A program made the position numbers and the translations under genes. The notes below the pieces were generated by a model, which did no database searches, was not told the origin of the DNA, and was given only the letters and a program-made list of their open reading frames with translations. A DNA stretch of 64,000 bases from Zanthoxylum bungeanum (taxonomy: Eukaryota > Streptophyta > Magnoliopsida > Sapindales > Rutaceae), in NCBI GenBank assembly GCA_019454045.1, contig SKCR01034783.1, positions 62,001 through 126,000 of the forward strand, read 5' to 3'. Shown here piece after piece: positions 1-12,188 of this stretch; the stretch's first letter is position 1, and each line of letters starts with the position of its first letter.

Positions 1-431
1 TAGCCATAATTAGAACTTAATCTTAAAGAATTTAGGTAACTTGGTTGACATAGGAATATGATTAATTAGGTTATACTGGGTATTTGCATCTGACCATCGG
101 AAGAGGCTTTTGCATAAATTCGTGTTCTAGGTTAATAAACCAATATATTACATAAACGTGAAATAACCAATTCATCTTTAAAAGAAATTGGAAGGATTCA
201 CAACCCTGGATAGTTTAACAATATTGAATTTTCCTTCACTTTCGCGCTATTTTATTTACTTGTTTTAGTTTAAAGTCACCACCCAATCAAACAACCAATC
301 TATTAGATACTCGTAAACATTTTGCTTCATAAATTAATAGCTCAGGTATTAAGTCCTCGTGGGATCGATATATTTTATACTACTTTGAACGATACATGCG
401 CTTGCGTTATCGTGTGTGATCACGCCGGTCA
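1..431 (+). mobile_element. Athila-type LTR, right end only (solo or 3' LTR)
   Basis: This stretch matches, in reverse complement, the LTR at 60626-62285. Shared blocks include the segment around 'gcatctgaccatcggaagag', the 'tcctcgtgggatcgatat' block and the closing 'gcgcttgcgttatcg' block. The layout, a bulky U3 then 'CTCGTGGGATCGATA' then 'TGCGCTTGCG' near the end, resembles LTR termini of Athila/Tat gypsy elements. The LTR ends in ggtca at 431. No primer binding site follows; copia LTR sequence follows instead, so this is a solo or 3' LTR whose left part lies outside the window. Orientation is plus because the conserved terminus is on the right. Confidence 0.6.
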
Positions 432-1168
432 ATAATCCCGTCGATGATTCTATTAGCAATCTCTTAAATAATACTTAGAACTGATTTCTACAGTGCACCA
501 CGGGCCCATGAATTTAACATATTGGTAATTCCATAATGGATACCTATGCTCTGTACATAGAACTGATGGATCCTATCTTGATACGCACAGGATATCCCGA
601 GGATCAGTCCACACCCAAAGAACAGGCGGAGGTCTGATTTAAATAGATCGGTGACGTGACTGGCATCAAAGTATGGAGGATACCTCATACATCCACAGTG
701 GTATCTCAAGTTGAAGGATCATTATGCTCACTCAACCCGAGAAGATTCTTATTGACGTTGGTGTACCAACTATTAAGAATCTTCAGTGAGTCGTTAAGTG
801 TTTATTCGATATAAATAACTACGTGTCTATACGAGTCTCCCGAGACTCATGGTTAATTAAGAAACTATAAGAATCCAACATTCCAATAAACGACACGTAC
901 CGGTCTCAACGAGTTTACTTACTGATCAAGTAATTATAAACCTTGATCAGGAACAGTTAAAAAATGATACTATTATAATGCTGCTCAATGTCAGTTGTGA
1001 CGCTTTTGCAACTGTATCATAACCAATCACTCTATGGTCATTTACGTTTTACCATATAATAAAAGAATTCATATTATAGAAACTGTTTATTTTATTCATT
1101 AATAAAATATATACAAGAGTATTTACAGGAAAATACATAAGAAATTGGCGTTCAGAGCACCAACCCTA
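432..1168 (-). mobile_element. Ty1/copia 3' LTR remnant
   Basis: On the minus strand this follows directly after the copia polyprotein tail and a degenerate polypurine tract (1172-1186), so it is the 3' LTR of the copia remnant at 1190-2098. The sequence is typical non-coding copia LTR: AT-rich at first, then a more balanced stretch. It is interrupted at 431/432 by the Athila-type LTR, so the far part of this LTR lies beyond the window or is lost. The minus-strand 73-codon reading frame at 488-709 lies inside it and is not considered a gene. Confidence 0.55.
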
Positions 1169-1171
1169 AAA

Positions 1172-1186
1172 AAAATCTCTCACTTG
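1172..1186 (-). other. Copia polypurine tract (degenerate)
   Basis: The plus strand reads aaaaatctctcacttg, so the minus strand reads caagtgagagattttt. This is the usual copia form 'caagtgggagatt' with small changes. It lies just after the polyprotein end and just before the 3' LTR, which fixes the element's orientation. Confidence 0.55.
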
Positions 1187-1189
1187 CTC

Positions 1190-2098
1190 TAATGCCAATA
1201 TCGATTGTATCTAATTCCCATCGACTCCATATGCATATCAAATAACTTCATAGGTATGGCCTTCGTGAGCGAATCTACTACATTAGCTTCACTGGGAACT
1301 TTGCACACGATAATGTCACATCGCGACACAATCTCTCGAATGATATGGTACTTTCATTCCACATGCTTCGATTTTTAATGCGCCCTCGGTTCTTTTGCTT
1401 GTGCAATGGCACCAGTATTATCACAATATAACGGAATCAGATTCTCGATACTTGGGACAACTCCCAATTCTGTGATAAACTTCTTAAGCCAAACAGCTTC
1501 TTTTGCAGCTTCAGAAACAACAATAAACTTCTTCTACCTCTGTGGTGGAATCAGCTGTAGACCCATGTTTGGAACTTTTCCAACAAACTACACCTCCCTT
1601 AAGGGTAAATACGAATCCTGATGTATATTTTCTATCATCGGGATCCAGTTGGAAATCAGAATCCATATACCCATTAATATGTAGTTCAATTCCTCCATAT
1701 ATGATAAACTTATCCTTAGTACCTTTAAGATACTTCAGGATATGTTTAACGGCCATCCAATGGTCATTTCCTGGATTGGACTGATATCTACTGGTTACAC
1801 TAACCGCGTAGCTAATATCAGGCCTCGTACATAACACGGCATACATAATGCTACCCAAACATGAAGCATAAGGCTGATTAGACATTCTAATCTTCTCATC
1901 TTATGTTTGTGGACACATCTTTTTCGAAAGATGAATGTCATGTCTGAACGGTATATTTGCTATCTTACAGTTAGAAAAATTATAACGTTCTAAGATCTTA
2001 TATGTGTATATTGATTGGGATAACCCAATAAGCTTTCTTTCTTTATCCCTATAGAGCTTTATACCCAAGATATAAGAAGCTTCACCCAGGTCCTTCAT
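1190..2098 (-). pseudogene. Ty1/copia Pol fragment: end of RT plus RNase H
   Basis: Reading from 2098 downward, the protein opens with MKDLGEASYILGIKLYRD, the standard copia RT block just after the YVDD palm. It continues through TRPDISYAVSVTSRYQ (about 1830) and the RNase H block WKSSKHGSTADSTTE (about 1530). A frame change near 1511 leads into a second frame with LYCDNTGAIAQA, a KSKHVE block and the C-terminal MESMGIRY. Stops interrupt both parts. Gag, integrase and the RT catalytic core are absent: the fragment stops abruptly at 2098, where plus-strand gypsy RT begins. Only the last third of a normal copia polyprotein remains, so it is inactive. Confidence 0.85.
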
Positions 2099-4890
2099 GG
2101 AGAAATTCTTACAAGACTTACTGGATAAGGGATTTATTTGCCCCAGTGTGTCCCCATGAGGTGCTCTAGTATTTTTTGTGAGGAAGAATGATGGGACGCT
2201 GCGATTGTGTATAGATTATCGACAGCTAAATAAAGTGACGATCAAGAATAAATATCCACTGCTAAGGATTGATGATATATTTGATCAGTTATAGGGGCGC
2301 GGTGCTTCTCAAAAATCGATCTATGATCGGGTTATCATCAATTGATGATTAGGGAGAGTGATGTCCCAAAGATGGCTTTTCAAACCAGATATGGGCATTA
2401 CAAGTTTTTAGTAATGTCATTTGGTTTCACCAATGCCCCTGCAGCATTTATGGATGTGATGAACAAGGTGTTTAGGCCTTTTCTTGACCGATTTGTGATA
2501 GTCTTTATTGATGATATTATGGTATTTTTGCGTAATGAGTAGAAGCATACGGGGCATTTGCATCAGGTGTTGCAGACACTAAGGGAACATAAGTTATACA
2601 CCAAGCTCTCGAAGTGTGAGTTTTGGTTGACTAGTGTGGTATTTTTGGGGCATGTAGTGTCCAAAGAATGGATTGGAGTAGATTATCAGAAGATTGAGGC
2701 TATTCAGAATTGGCATCGGCCTAAAAGCGTAATGGAGATTCGTAGCTTCTCTGGATTAGCTGGATACTATAGGAGGTTCGTAGAAAATTTCTCCAGAATA
2801 GCTGCTCCATTAACGTAGCTAACTCAGAAGAATGCGAAGTTTGAATGATCTGATGTTTGTGAGAAGAGTTTTCAGGAACTCAAACGTCGATTGACTACTG
2901 CTCCTATTCTTGTATTACTAATGGGATCATGAGGATTTACAGTGTACTGTGACGCTTCTAGAGTGGGATTAGGTTGTGTATTGATGCAGAAGGAGAATGT
3001 GATTGCTTATGCTTCCAGAAAATTGAAGACTTATAAACAAAATTATCTCAGTCATGATTTGGAAATGGCTGCAATAATTTTTGCTCTGAAGATTTGGAGG
3101 CATTATTTATATGGTGAAAGGTTTGAAATTTTCACCGATCACAAAAGCCTTAAGTATATCTAGAGCCAAAAGGATCTTAATTTGAGACAGAGGATATGGG
3201 TGGAGTTGTTGAAAGACTATAATTGCTTCATTCAGTACCATCCGAGCAAAGCTAATGTTAGAGCAGATGCATTAAGCGGGAAGTCTATGGGAAGTTTGGC
3301 TCATTTTCCAATTGAGAGATGGAGCCCAGTCAAACAAATGCCGAGTTGTATACTGGATGGAGTGAAGTTTTCCAGTGATGACACAAGGAGGGTTGTTGGC
3401 GCATATTCAAGTTAAATCCACCCTTATTGATGAAATCAGAGTTTCACAGGAAGTGGATCATGAAGTGCAACAGATTAGATGTCGATTACAGCAAGGTACG
3501 AATGATGAGTATTATTTAGACGGTGAAAATCTCATCAGAAAGCATAATAGAATTCTTGTTCCTCCAGACCTAGAGTTGAAACGCTCGATATTAGATAAGG
3601 ATCATACTTCATCTTACACCATGCATCATGGGGTCACCAAGATGTATCACGACCTTAAGGATCTTTATTAGTGGGATGGCATGAAAAATGATTTGGCTGA
3701 ATTTCTCACAAGGTGTCCCACTTGTCAGCAGGTTAAAGCTGAACATCAGAGACCAGCAGGGAAGCTGTAAAGTTTAGACATTTCGGAGTGGAAATAAGAG
3801 AATATCATTATGGACTTTGTCGTTGGACTTCCGCGTACCTCAAAAGGGTTTGATTCTATATGGGTGGTCATGGATAGATTGACCAATTCTGCACATTTCC
3901 TTCCAGTTAAGACTAACTTCACAGCAGCTCAATATGCCAAACTGTACCTAGATGAGATAGTGTCGTTGCATGGAGTACTTATCTCAATTGTCTCCGATCA
4001 AGGTTCTTCGTTTACCTCTAAGTTTTGGAAATCATTTTAGGAGGCTTTGGGTTCATAGTTACGCTTTAGCATAGCCTTTCACCCTCAAACTGATGGTCAA
4101 ACAGAGCGCACCATACAGACTTTAGAAGACATGCTTCGAGCTTGTATGATTGATTTTGAGGGTAGTTGGGACCAGTATTTGCCACTTATAGAATTCGCTT
4201 ATAATAATAGTTATCAAGCAAGTATTCAGATGGTACCATTTGAGGCTTTGTATGGACGGAATTGCAGATCTCCAGTTGGATGGTTTGAAGTCGGGGAGTA
4301 GAAGTTATTGGGACCTGATTTGATACAAGATGTCGTGGAGAAAGTAAAACTAATCAGAGAAAGGTTGGGGACGGCTCAGAGTCACCAGAAGAGTTATGTA
4401 GATCACCAGAGGAAGGATTTGGAGTTCCAGGTAAGGAATTTCGTGCTTCTAAAAGTATCTCCTTTTAAAGGAGTCATGGGATTCATCAAAAAATGAAAGA
4501 TTAGCCCTAGATTTATTGGGTCGTTCTAGATACTTCAAAGAGTTTGAGGGAAATATTATGAATTTGCCCTTCCACCCAGCATGTATAGAATACATCCAGC
4601 TTTTCACGTTTCTATGTTACAAAAGTATTTACGTGACGAATCTCATGTGTTGGAGCCCCAGAGGGTCGATATCCGCCAAGACTTATCTTATTCGGAACAA
4701 CCAGTAGCTGTTGTGGGTAGAGAGACAATGAAGTTATGATCTCGATGGGTTCTTTCATTCAAAGTAATTTGGCAACATCATAATGAACAAAAGGCTACTT
4801 GGGAACTGGAAGAAGCCATAAGAGATCAATATCCCCAACTCTTCATGGATGAAGATACACACCATATCCTTTAAATATTTTGATTCAAGG
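2099..4890 (+). pseudogene. Ty3/gypsy (Tekay-like chromovirus) Pol, 5'-truncated
   Basis: The fragment enters inside RT. Visible in order are the RT finger block LLDKGFICPSVSP, then [19 protein letters not shown] (about 2210-2270), the palm motif VFIDDIMVF (about 2505-2530), and RNase H starting [16 protein letters not shown] (about 2942). The integrase zinc region ends CPTCQQVKAEH (about 3715-3745). The integrase core follows, with [21 protein letters not shown] and the IQTLEDML glutamate. A C-terminal chromodomain-like segment reads VIWQHHNEQKATWELEEA (about 4765-4820). In-frame stops and frame changes are scattered throughout, and the ORF is broken into at least eight pieces. Gag, protease and the RT start are missing: the 5' edge at 2099 abuts opposite-strand copia. 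The chromodomain and the following polypurine tract and LTR favour a Tekay/Del-type chromovirus; lineage is inferred from motifs only. Confidence 0.85.
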
Positions 4891-4899
4891 ACGAATAAT

Positions 4900-4914
4900 T
4901 TTAAGGGGGGAGAA
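4900..4914 (+). other. Gypsy polypurine tract
   Basis: The tract ttaaggggggagaat lies right after the Pol tail and immediately before the 3' LTR. It is the plus-strand primer of the Tekay-like element and sets the LTR start. Confidence 0.75.
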
Positions 4915-4916
4915 TT

Positions 4917-7023
4917 TATAACCACCCCAAATATTTTCTTAGTTCGGCCATGGACGTAGAGGATTTTCTTTTCCGGGTAAGTAAAAAATTCTCGGAATTG
5001 ACTAGAGACAACGAACACCTACCTAGTTTTAAGCCCAACTTTTTTTTAAGGCCCAACTAAATTATAGAAGTAAAAGAAAAAAGAAGCCCAAGGCCCAATT
5101 AATTAAATTGCCTACACTTTTCTAGAATTTGATTAAGTAATGGAGAGAATAATAAAAAAACCAAAACAACAAAAGGAGAAAATCATTTTCTTCATACCCT
5201 TTGGCATGCCGTGAGTTAGAGAGTGAGGAGAGAAAGGGAGAAAGTTTACATTTTCTTAGTAAAAATTGAAGCTTATCAAGGGTAGTCCATCAACTTGAAT
5301 TCAAGAAGAAGGAAAAATGGATAAAAAAATATTATTAAGGAAGAAAGAAGATTGAATAGAGGTAAGAAGCTTTTGACCCAAATCTTAAGTTGTGAGTTTT
5401 TGAAGTTTGGGTGTTGGCAGTATGATGTTGATGGCTAGTATTGTGATTATTGATGGGTGTTGGAATTAGAAAATCACATTTGGGGAACTTTTGGTTTTCA
5501 ATTCTAATGAAAACATTATGTAAAGACTATGAGTTTTGGAGGGTGTTGAGATATTGAAAGCTTGATATAATGATATTAGATGATTGTATTTGCTTGTTTT
5601 TGATATGTAATAAGGTTTGGAGTTAACCATAGATGAAATAGAATTTGGCCCTGAAAATGGCGACGCAGCGCGTCGCATCACAAACGAGGCAGAAGCCTGC
5701 GTACATTTAACAAGGGCGCGTCACGACGCAGATGGACCAGCGTCGTGACGCGAACCCAAAAATCAGAATTTTTTTTTTGGAAGTTGCGATGCGTAACTAA
5801 AGGTTTAAAATTTTATTTTACATTTTATTTAAGGAATATAAGATATTCTAAGGGGGTAATTCAACTAGATTAAGGAACTTAATTTAATTACGAATTGTAT
5901 GTTATAGCTTATGATTCTAACCCATTTTATTACACGTAGATACTCACCAGGAGCCGCGTTCTCCCCTAGCGACGTGAAGGAAACTTGACTAGACTTCAAA
6001 TCTGTGAGTGAAGATTTTTCTTATAAACTGATTTATATTACTCGTTATTAATTAAGATTTGTTTCGAGACTTATTTTTAAAAGCCTTAGGGCACTAGTTT
6101 TATTGAATTATTAGCTACTTATTACGTAAGATTATTTTGAAAGCCTTAAGATTTAAAAGCATGTGTTTTATGTTGTTTTCGAGGCATAGGGGAAAACCCA
6201 CCTCAGCTCTGACTTATGGAATTGACGGACAGAGAACGTGTGCACAAGTAGTTCAGGGCTAGGGGTGGCGATACGTAACACAGATAGACCTTAGTTTCAG
6301 GGTCAGGTAGTAGCATGAATTAGCACTACCAGCTCTAGTTCAGTGGCTTGGGGGACAGTGATACGTAACGCCCGAAGACCACTAGTTAGGCGTATAGGGG
6401 GACAACGATACATAATGTACCCATGCATCAGGTTTTCCACAGTACTAGAGATTTTCACATGAAGTTTTCAGAAAAGGTTTTCTTCAGTTTAAAAGAAAAG
6501 AATCAGTTTTCGAACAAATTTTTCAAAAGCATTTTAAGAATAACTGATTTTACTCAGATGTACTGATTTAGTTTCTTGTTTTGTAGCTCCATTCACTGAG
6601 ATCCTCAGGACTCACCCCCAGTACTTCCCAGTTCTTTTACAGGATTCGTCTTTTGGTGAGCCATGTGCTATTTTTAGACGCCTAGCTTGAGGACATGTGT
6701 TACGCTGCAATCACTAGTTATGGGTCCATCTTCTCAAACCTATGTTCATGTAGTATATAGTTCTCAGGGATGTCATTTTTTTGTATCATTGACATGTGCT
6801 TAACGTTGTACACATATCATATATACCTTCAGACATGTATATATACATATATTCATGGTCTCGCATTTAAGTTTACTTTAAGTTTTTAAGTTTGCACGTG
6901 TGATTAAATATAACATTGCATAGCATTAAGATAAGAACAAGTGTTCCAGTGCATGAGTCAGAGGCTTAAGCAACAGTGGGATCTGTTGCTTACCGGTAAC
7001 ATTCTCGTACTGGGGATGTTACA
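4917..7023 (+). mobile_element. 3' LTR of the Tekay-like gypsy element
   Basis: The LTR starts at 'tataaccacccc', a mutated form of the common Tekay/Del opening 'TGTAACACCCC', and ends 'ctggggatgttaca', giving an LTR of about 2.1 kb. Copia coding sequence resumes at once after 7023, so the gypsy element had inserted into a copia RNase H/RT region. The matching 5' LTR is missing because the left half of the insertion was deleted. Inside are a CpG-rich inverted-repeat cluster (5660-5752) and a stretch of repeated 'gatacgtaac' motifs (about 6270-6420). No independent gene is seen here. Confidence 0.75.
5660..5752. repeat. CpG-rich inverted repeats within the LTR
   Basis: 5660-5676 reads gcgacgcagcgcgtcgc, with arms GCGACG and CGTCGC around five bases. 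5716-5729 (gcgcgtcacgacgc) and 5740-5752 (cgtcgtgacgcga) are inverted copies of each other across about ten bases and could form a long stem. The block stands out in an otherwise AT-rich LTR. Function unknown. Confidence 0.7.
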
Positions 7024-7028
7024 CATAC

Positions 7029-7593
7029 TATGTGCAAGATCGAGTATTGCATTTGCTGTTAGTGTAACAAACAGATTTCAATCTGATGCAGGAGAAAATT
7101 ATTGAATATTAGTAAGGGCAATCCTTAGGTATTTATGAAGGATTAAGGATATGATATTGACTTACAGATCACCAGAACTGAAAATAGAAAGATTTACAGA
7201 CTCAAACTTTCAGACAAACACTGATGATTATAAGTCGACCTCTGGATATATTTTCTTATGTAATGGAGGAGCAGTCAGGTGGAAGAGTGCCAAGCAATCC
7301 ACTATTGGGACTCCACTACTCAGGCAGAATAAATAGCAACAAAGAAGTAGTTTGAATGAAAAAGATCAGTACAAAACTAAGTGTGATTCCAATCATTGAA
7401 GGTGCATTCCCTTTCTACCGCGACAACAATATGGTTATAGCACAAGCCAATAAACATAGGTCGCACCAGAAGTCCAAACACATTCAAATAGAATATCATA
7501 TACTTAGAGAATATATTGGAGATGGATATATTATCGTTCAGAAAATACCTTCGGCTGATAATATAGCTGATCCACTCACGAAGCCAATGAATT
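7029..7593 (+). pseudogene. Ty1/copia Pol tail (end of RT and RNase H)
   Basis: Reading starts with LCARSSIAFAVSVTNRF, the copia block that follows RT. It then runs through ILTYRSPELKIERFTDSNF, the STSGYIFLCNGGAVRWKS strand and AKQSTIG. After a frame change near 7330 come DNNMVIAQANKHRSHQKSKH, EYHILREYIGDGYI and the C-terminal ADNIADPLTKPMN. A stop interrupts the frame near 7100. The left edge coincides with the end of the gypsy LTR, so this copia was the host of that insertion; its 5' part is lost. It is a different copia family from the minus-strand remnant at 1190-2098. Confidence 0.85.
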
Positions 7594-7659
7594 AAGATTA
7601 AATAAAACATCATCTTGAGAAGATGGGCATTGGGTATCGTAACAACTAGCTTATTATTG

Positions 7660-9508
7660 ATGTCGTGGTTTAAGGCCTAATATTTTATAAAATAATTTAT
7701 TATTTATTAATAAAAGATATTTATTTTCTACACATCATTCCATTCATATTTTATGTGTATGTTCTGTGATATTATGTCAAATGAATATCATTAATCTAAA
7801 AGACGTTTATGATTATGAGAGTCAATGATATTTATACGAATAAGTCATAAATTAAGTTATTGGTAAAATATGATTATTATACAGAATAATAATATATCAC
7901 TCGACCAATATTGTTGTGTGTCGCTTAGATTGACATTTGATGTTAATAGGATGATGAGTCTCATATCATATGAATATAAACAATAGATGTTTTCATTAGT
8001 AGAATGAAATATCGAATACCACCACAGAAGCGTAAGATCACATTGTAATATTATCTAAGGTAATTGATCTTCGTAATAATAGATTAATGTCATTATATCC
8101 TCAGAAATAATATCACATGTTGACTTGTACGATATTATTCATGGTTCACTAGTATGTCATCATTCGACTAGCCACATCTTTTTAATAAATACTAGATGAT
8201 ATTGAGTTATTAATGTAAGAAGTGATGTGTGCTTCGAGAAGGGATCCGATAGATTTAATAATAGAAGTTAAAGATGTTCCAAAGAAACTCAAAAAAATGG
8301 ATACAAGTCTTTGGCTAAAGCAGTCGATATCTTAGAGATATCAAATCCACAAGATTAAGTTTTGAAATATATCGAGTAGTAAGGATTTGACTTAACTATG
8401 ATTACAGACTCGATAAGAAACATAAATATCAGAAGGAGTGAGATGACATGCTCGAAGTATATTATAACATGTTCATATGTTTTCCCACTTCATTCATCGA
8501 CTAGGGGCCATGACATGCTACTAGGCATTTACCCATGGTCATTGGGATATCATATAGATGAAATATTAAAGAGTTAATATCATCCAACTACTACTCGATA
8601 ATGAACACATGACGATCGCATAAATATAGTTATCGTCTATGTTACAAATTCATTTATGTTTATTAAAAGTTAATAAATGATTATTTTGGCAATTATTATG
8701 AAAATTAGATTTTCAATTAAAATATGATTTCCTAATAAGACTAGGACATTCAGAATATTGCAGAAGTATTAATTTCATTAAAAAATTTGAAATATAATAT
8801 TAGATTTATTTGTTTAAATAAATATTTGATATTTATATTAAATAAATTAAATTAAATTAATATAATTTTAATTAATTGTTAATTAAATTTAAGTAATTAA
8901 TTAATTATTGGGCCAAAAAAATATTTAATCTATTAGGTCTTGATTTAACAGGCTAACACCCTATTTAGTTAAGTACTAATTTAGATTAAATAGAGAAATC
9001 TTATTTAATGAAGAATTCTTATTTAATTAAATTTTCCTAATTATTATTTGGGAATGAATCTTAAAAAGACCTAATTTGATTTTGAGAGATCTTGGATTGC
9101 CCTGTATTGGGATACAAATAAATAAATCTCTAATCTATTTAAAGACACAAAATTCAGCCAAGGGCATTGTATTTCTCTCCCTGGTTGAATTTAATAAGCT
9201 CTCTCTCTCTTTAGTTGTTCCAAAAGTTGCTCTAAGATTAAATCAAAACTTCAAACATCTTAGAAATAAAATATATTTTCTTAGTTCTCAATGTATGAGC
9301 GATTTGTGCATATAAGAGTTCTAGTGTAACAACTAGAGGTGTAACACTTGGTGCACTACTACTATAAGAGAAAACTCTAGAAGGAAATTTAAGAAGGCTA
9401 AGAAAATGATAAACACATTCATGTATGATTACTTTATCGTTGGTTTTTATTTATGCTGATAAATAAATTATTTGCATGCATGTTTAATATCGAGATTAAT
9501 TTTATTAG
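7660..9508 (+). mobile_element. Probable copia 3' LTR (AT-rich, boundary unclear)
   Basis: This long AT-rich, non-coding stretch follows the copia Pol tail, where the 3' LTR is expected. A 'tctatttaaaga' TATA-like site near 9135 is followed by a pyrimidine-rich transcribed-region-like segment (about 9165-9220), as in copia LTRs. No clean polypurine tract or TG/CA ends could be fixed. A primer-site-like 'tggtattaaaag' occurs at 9783-9794, beyond the SINE, so the LTR may extend to about 9780. No gene is seen. Confidence 0.4.
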
Positions 9509-9520
9509 TATATTTGTTTA

Positions 9521-9738
9521 TGTCCTCAAGTGGCGTGGTTTGGTGGTGTAGGGCTCAAGATCTCACATTGAGGTCCAGGGTTCGAATCCAGAGAGTACGT
9601 TTCTTATAAGAGTTTGAGACAGCCGGGGGTTTTACCTGCTCCGCTTAAGCCCGTAATGAGTGGTTTGGCGGTGAGATTTCCAAAGATTTAAAATATATAT
9701 ATATATATAATATAATATATATATATATATAATATATA
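9521..9738 (+). mobile_element. tRNA-derived SINE with 12-bp target duplication
   Basis: The body carries an RNA polymerase III A-box-like 'tggcgtggtttgg' (9531-9543) and a perfect B box ggttcgaatcc (9579-9589), spaced as in tRNA-derived SINEs. A tRNA-unrelated segment (about 9600-9690) and an (AT)n tail follow. The exact 12-mer tatatttgttta flanks it at 9509-9520 and 9739-9750, a textbook target-site duplication. Because the left copy lies in LTR-like sequence and the right copy resumes similar sequence, the SINE inserted into the copia LTR remnant. No tRNA cloverleaf is preserved, so it is not a functional tRNA gene. Confidence 0.8.
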
Positions 9739-9750
9739 TATATTTGTTTA

Positions 9751-10045
9751 CATCAACAACGACATAACCACGGTCCTTAAAGTGGTATTAAAAGAAAATT
9801 TTAAATTTCAGTCACTTGAATATATACTTCCGTGTTAACTCTAAAATCTTATAAAATTTCACATTTTGTTTCACAGAAAACAAAAAACAAAACAACAAAA
9901 AAAAAAAAAACAAACAAACAAACAGAACTGAATTTTACTAATGGAAAATTACCTTGTAGTAATGTATTGATAGAAAATAAAGTAAAATGAAGTTGACAAT
10001 ATAAATTTTTTTTCTATAATGGGAATTTTCTGTAATCAAACTGTA

Positions 10046-10085
<40 letters not shown>

Positions 10086-12188
10086 CGGCTGCAGCATGTT
10101 CCAGGAACAAAATCAGGCAAGCCGACAAAAAGAAAAGTACTAATAATCTTTAATTATATTGGAACTAATGATTCAATATATAAGGGACAACATTACTTCC
10201 AAAAGAGGGCAAAAAAACCTAAAAGGGTTTTAATTTGCGACTTTGAGGAAAAAAGGTAAAATTAAAGATAACGCATGCTATAAGATAATCAATAACACAT
10301 AAGTCCGAAGAAAAAAAAAGGCATAATTTTTCAATGAACAAAAACATCTTTATTATTTGGAATTTTTGTGTTCTTTTCTTGACATTTACTCTAAGAATTA
10401 TGACTTCTGTAATGCATTTGCGATTCTATTATTATATCATCTTCCATGTAAACCTTAAAAAGTTGGAACTACTTGAGTTGACTCTTTTTATTTTTTATTT
10501 TTAAAATGAATTTTATCATGTTATTTTGTGGGTATAGAATAAGCTATAAGCTCAACAACCACACTAGGTAAGAATTCACACGGAGGGATAAAATCATACG
10601 GAACTGTTTGAAGAGTATTCTTGAGCACCTTAGTCGAGAACCAAAACAACAAATGGTTTCATAAAAATGAGATGTAAAAAATAAAAAATAAAAAATAAAC
10701 CACTTATAGTGGGTACGGTCAAATTAACCCTTTGATTGAGGCTCTAGCCAGCTAAGCTAGATCTTCCTTATCCTAACTTGAAAAATAATGTGGGTGCTAG
10801 TTAGGGTTGGCAATCGATTGCGCCAGACATGGATTTGTCAATTCCGATCTTGGTTTAATTATGTAGTTGGAAAGGAAAATTATTCTGGATTCTATCGATT
10901 TTTTCATTTGGGATGAAAATCATCCAGAGTCTCATATCAAACCATGTGAAAGTCCTGAATTCTAATTGAGGTTCTTAAACAAGTCAATACTTTTTAATGG
11001 TAATAACAAATCATCATAAATCTCGCTCTGTTGTTGTCAACCTTAACGCTAGTTGGTTGATCATATAAAATCTTTTTGAAGCGACATAAGGTGCGATTGG
11101 AGTTTATATCCCCAAAGTGAATGGAAAGGAAATTGGTTTTTTTGAAAAAGAAATCAAACCAAATGAGAAAATAAAATTGCTTATAATTTAAGCCATTTTT
11201 AATTCTTTATTCGCCTATTTTCATCTTATGTGAGGGCATATTTACCCTAAAACATGAGCAATTAAGAAATTAATTTGATTCCACATTTATAAATATGAGA
11301 AGAAGGGGAGGCAAGGGTTTTTAAGGATATGTAATTAGTTTTCAAAATTCAAATGTAACTTATAAATATCAATAGCTTAGGAGTTAGATTATCATCTTAT
11401 CTCATCTATATTGTTTCTGTAGATAACTATACTGTTACTTATATATTTATACTATAAATTAACAAAGTGAAGTAACGACACTTTCAATTAAAACATTTTT
11501 TTTCTTCACTCTAATACATTCAATAAGGGACAAGGGTTGCTTTCTAGCTTGGGCCCATTGAAATGAAAGCTAAGCTTCTCTACAAATTAATTAACAAGCT
11601 TTGTTGAAAGTTGTTTCAAGTACAACTGTAAGCCAAATTTATAGTTTGGGCCCTCTGAAAATAGATTTAAGTGAAGGGCTTGTACTGAAAGTTCTTTCGC
11701 AGAAGTTTTGATCAAGTACCAATAAAAAAATAAAAAGACACCTCGATAGGTGCTTTGTCCAAAAAGAAAAAACCATAAAACTGTTCCTTCCAAAAATTTA
11801 CATGTAAAATTGCCATATTATTTAATCTGTTGGGTGAATTATAATTTTTTTTTTCCAAAATGATAGCTTACTTGTTCTGGTAAATACAATTACTACCATC
11901 CATCGTAAATAAATCAATATTTGGGTCATATTGTAAACAAAAATAGATTTTTTTTCTTTCGACCAAAGCAATAGATTTTCAAACATATATATCTCATAAT
12001 CGTTAACAAATACATGACAGATACTAATTTTCAAAAAGGTTTGTCATATATCACAACAGATCATGCCAGTGGGCACAATCAGCAATGAAACGAATAAGTC
12101 TAAAGATTAGGTTTAACGCTACCTAAAAAAATCTCTGTGGACTCTCACGAATCTCATTCCTGATCCTAATATAGACTTTTTTACATCA
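9751..12188. other. AT-rich stretch without recognisable gene
   Basis: Both strands are full of stops, and the short reading frames here show no known motif. Contents are low-complexity runs, (aaaat)n near 10675-10700, and scattered homopolymers. It may include decayed retrotransposon leader sequence next to 9783, but nothing can be assigned. Confidence 0.5.
10048..10084. repeat. Poly(A) run, 37 bases
   Basis: An uninterrupted run of A from 10048 to 10084 precedes a short GC-rich word (gcggctgcagc). No reverse-transcribed coding sequence is visible upstream, so it is recorded only as a homopolymer. Confidence 0.9.

Noticed and set aside
7024..7028. catac after the Tekay-like LTR as a target duplication shared with the Ogre-like element
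   Set aside because: The 5' end of the gypsy is lost, so the left duplication cannot be checked; the match with catac elsewhere is probably chance.
9521..9600. tRNA gene
   Set aside because: A and B boxes are present but no acceptor or anticodon stem folds; it is a SINE head.
10048..10084. Poly(A) tail of a LINE or processed pseudogene
   Set aside because: No coding similarity upstream and no target duplication around it.
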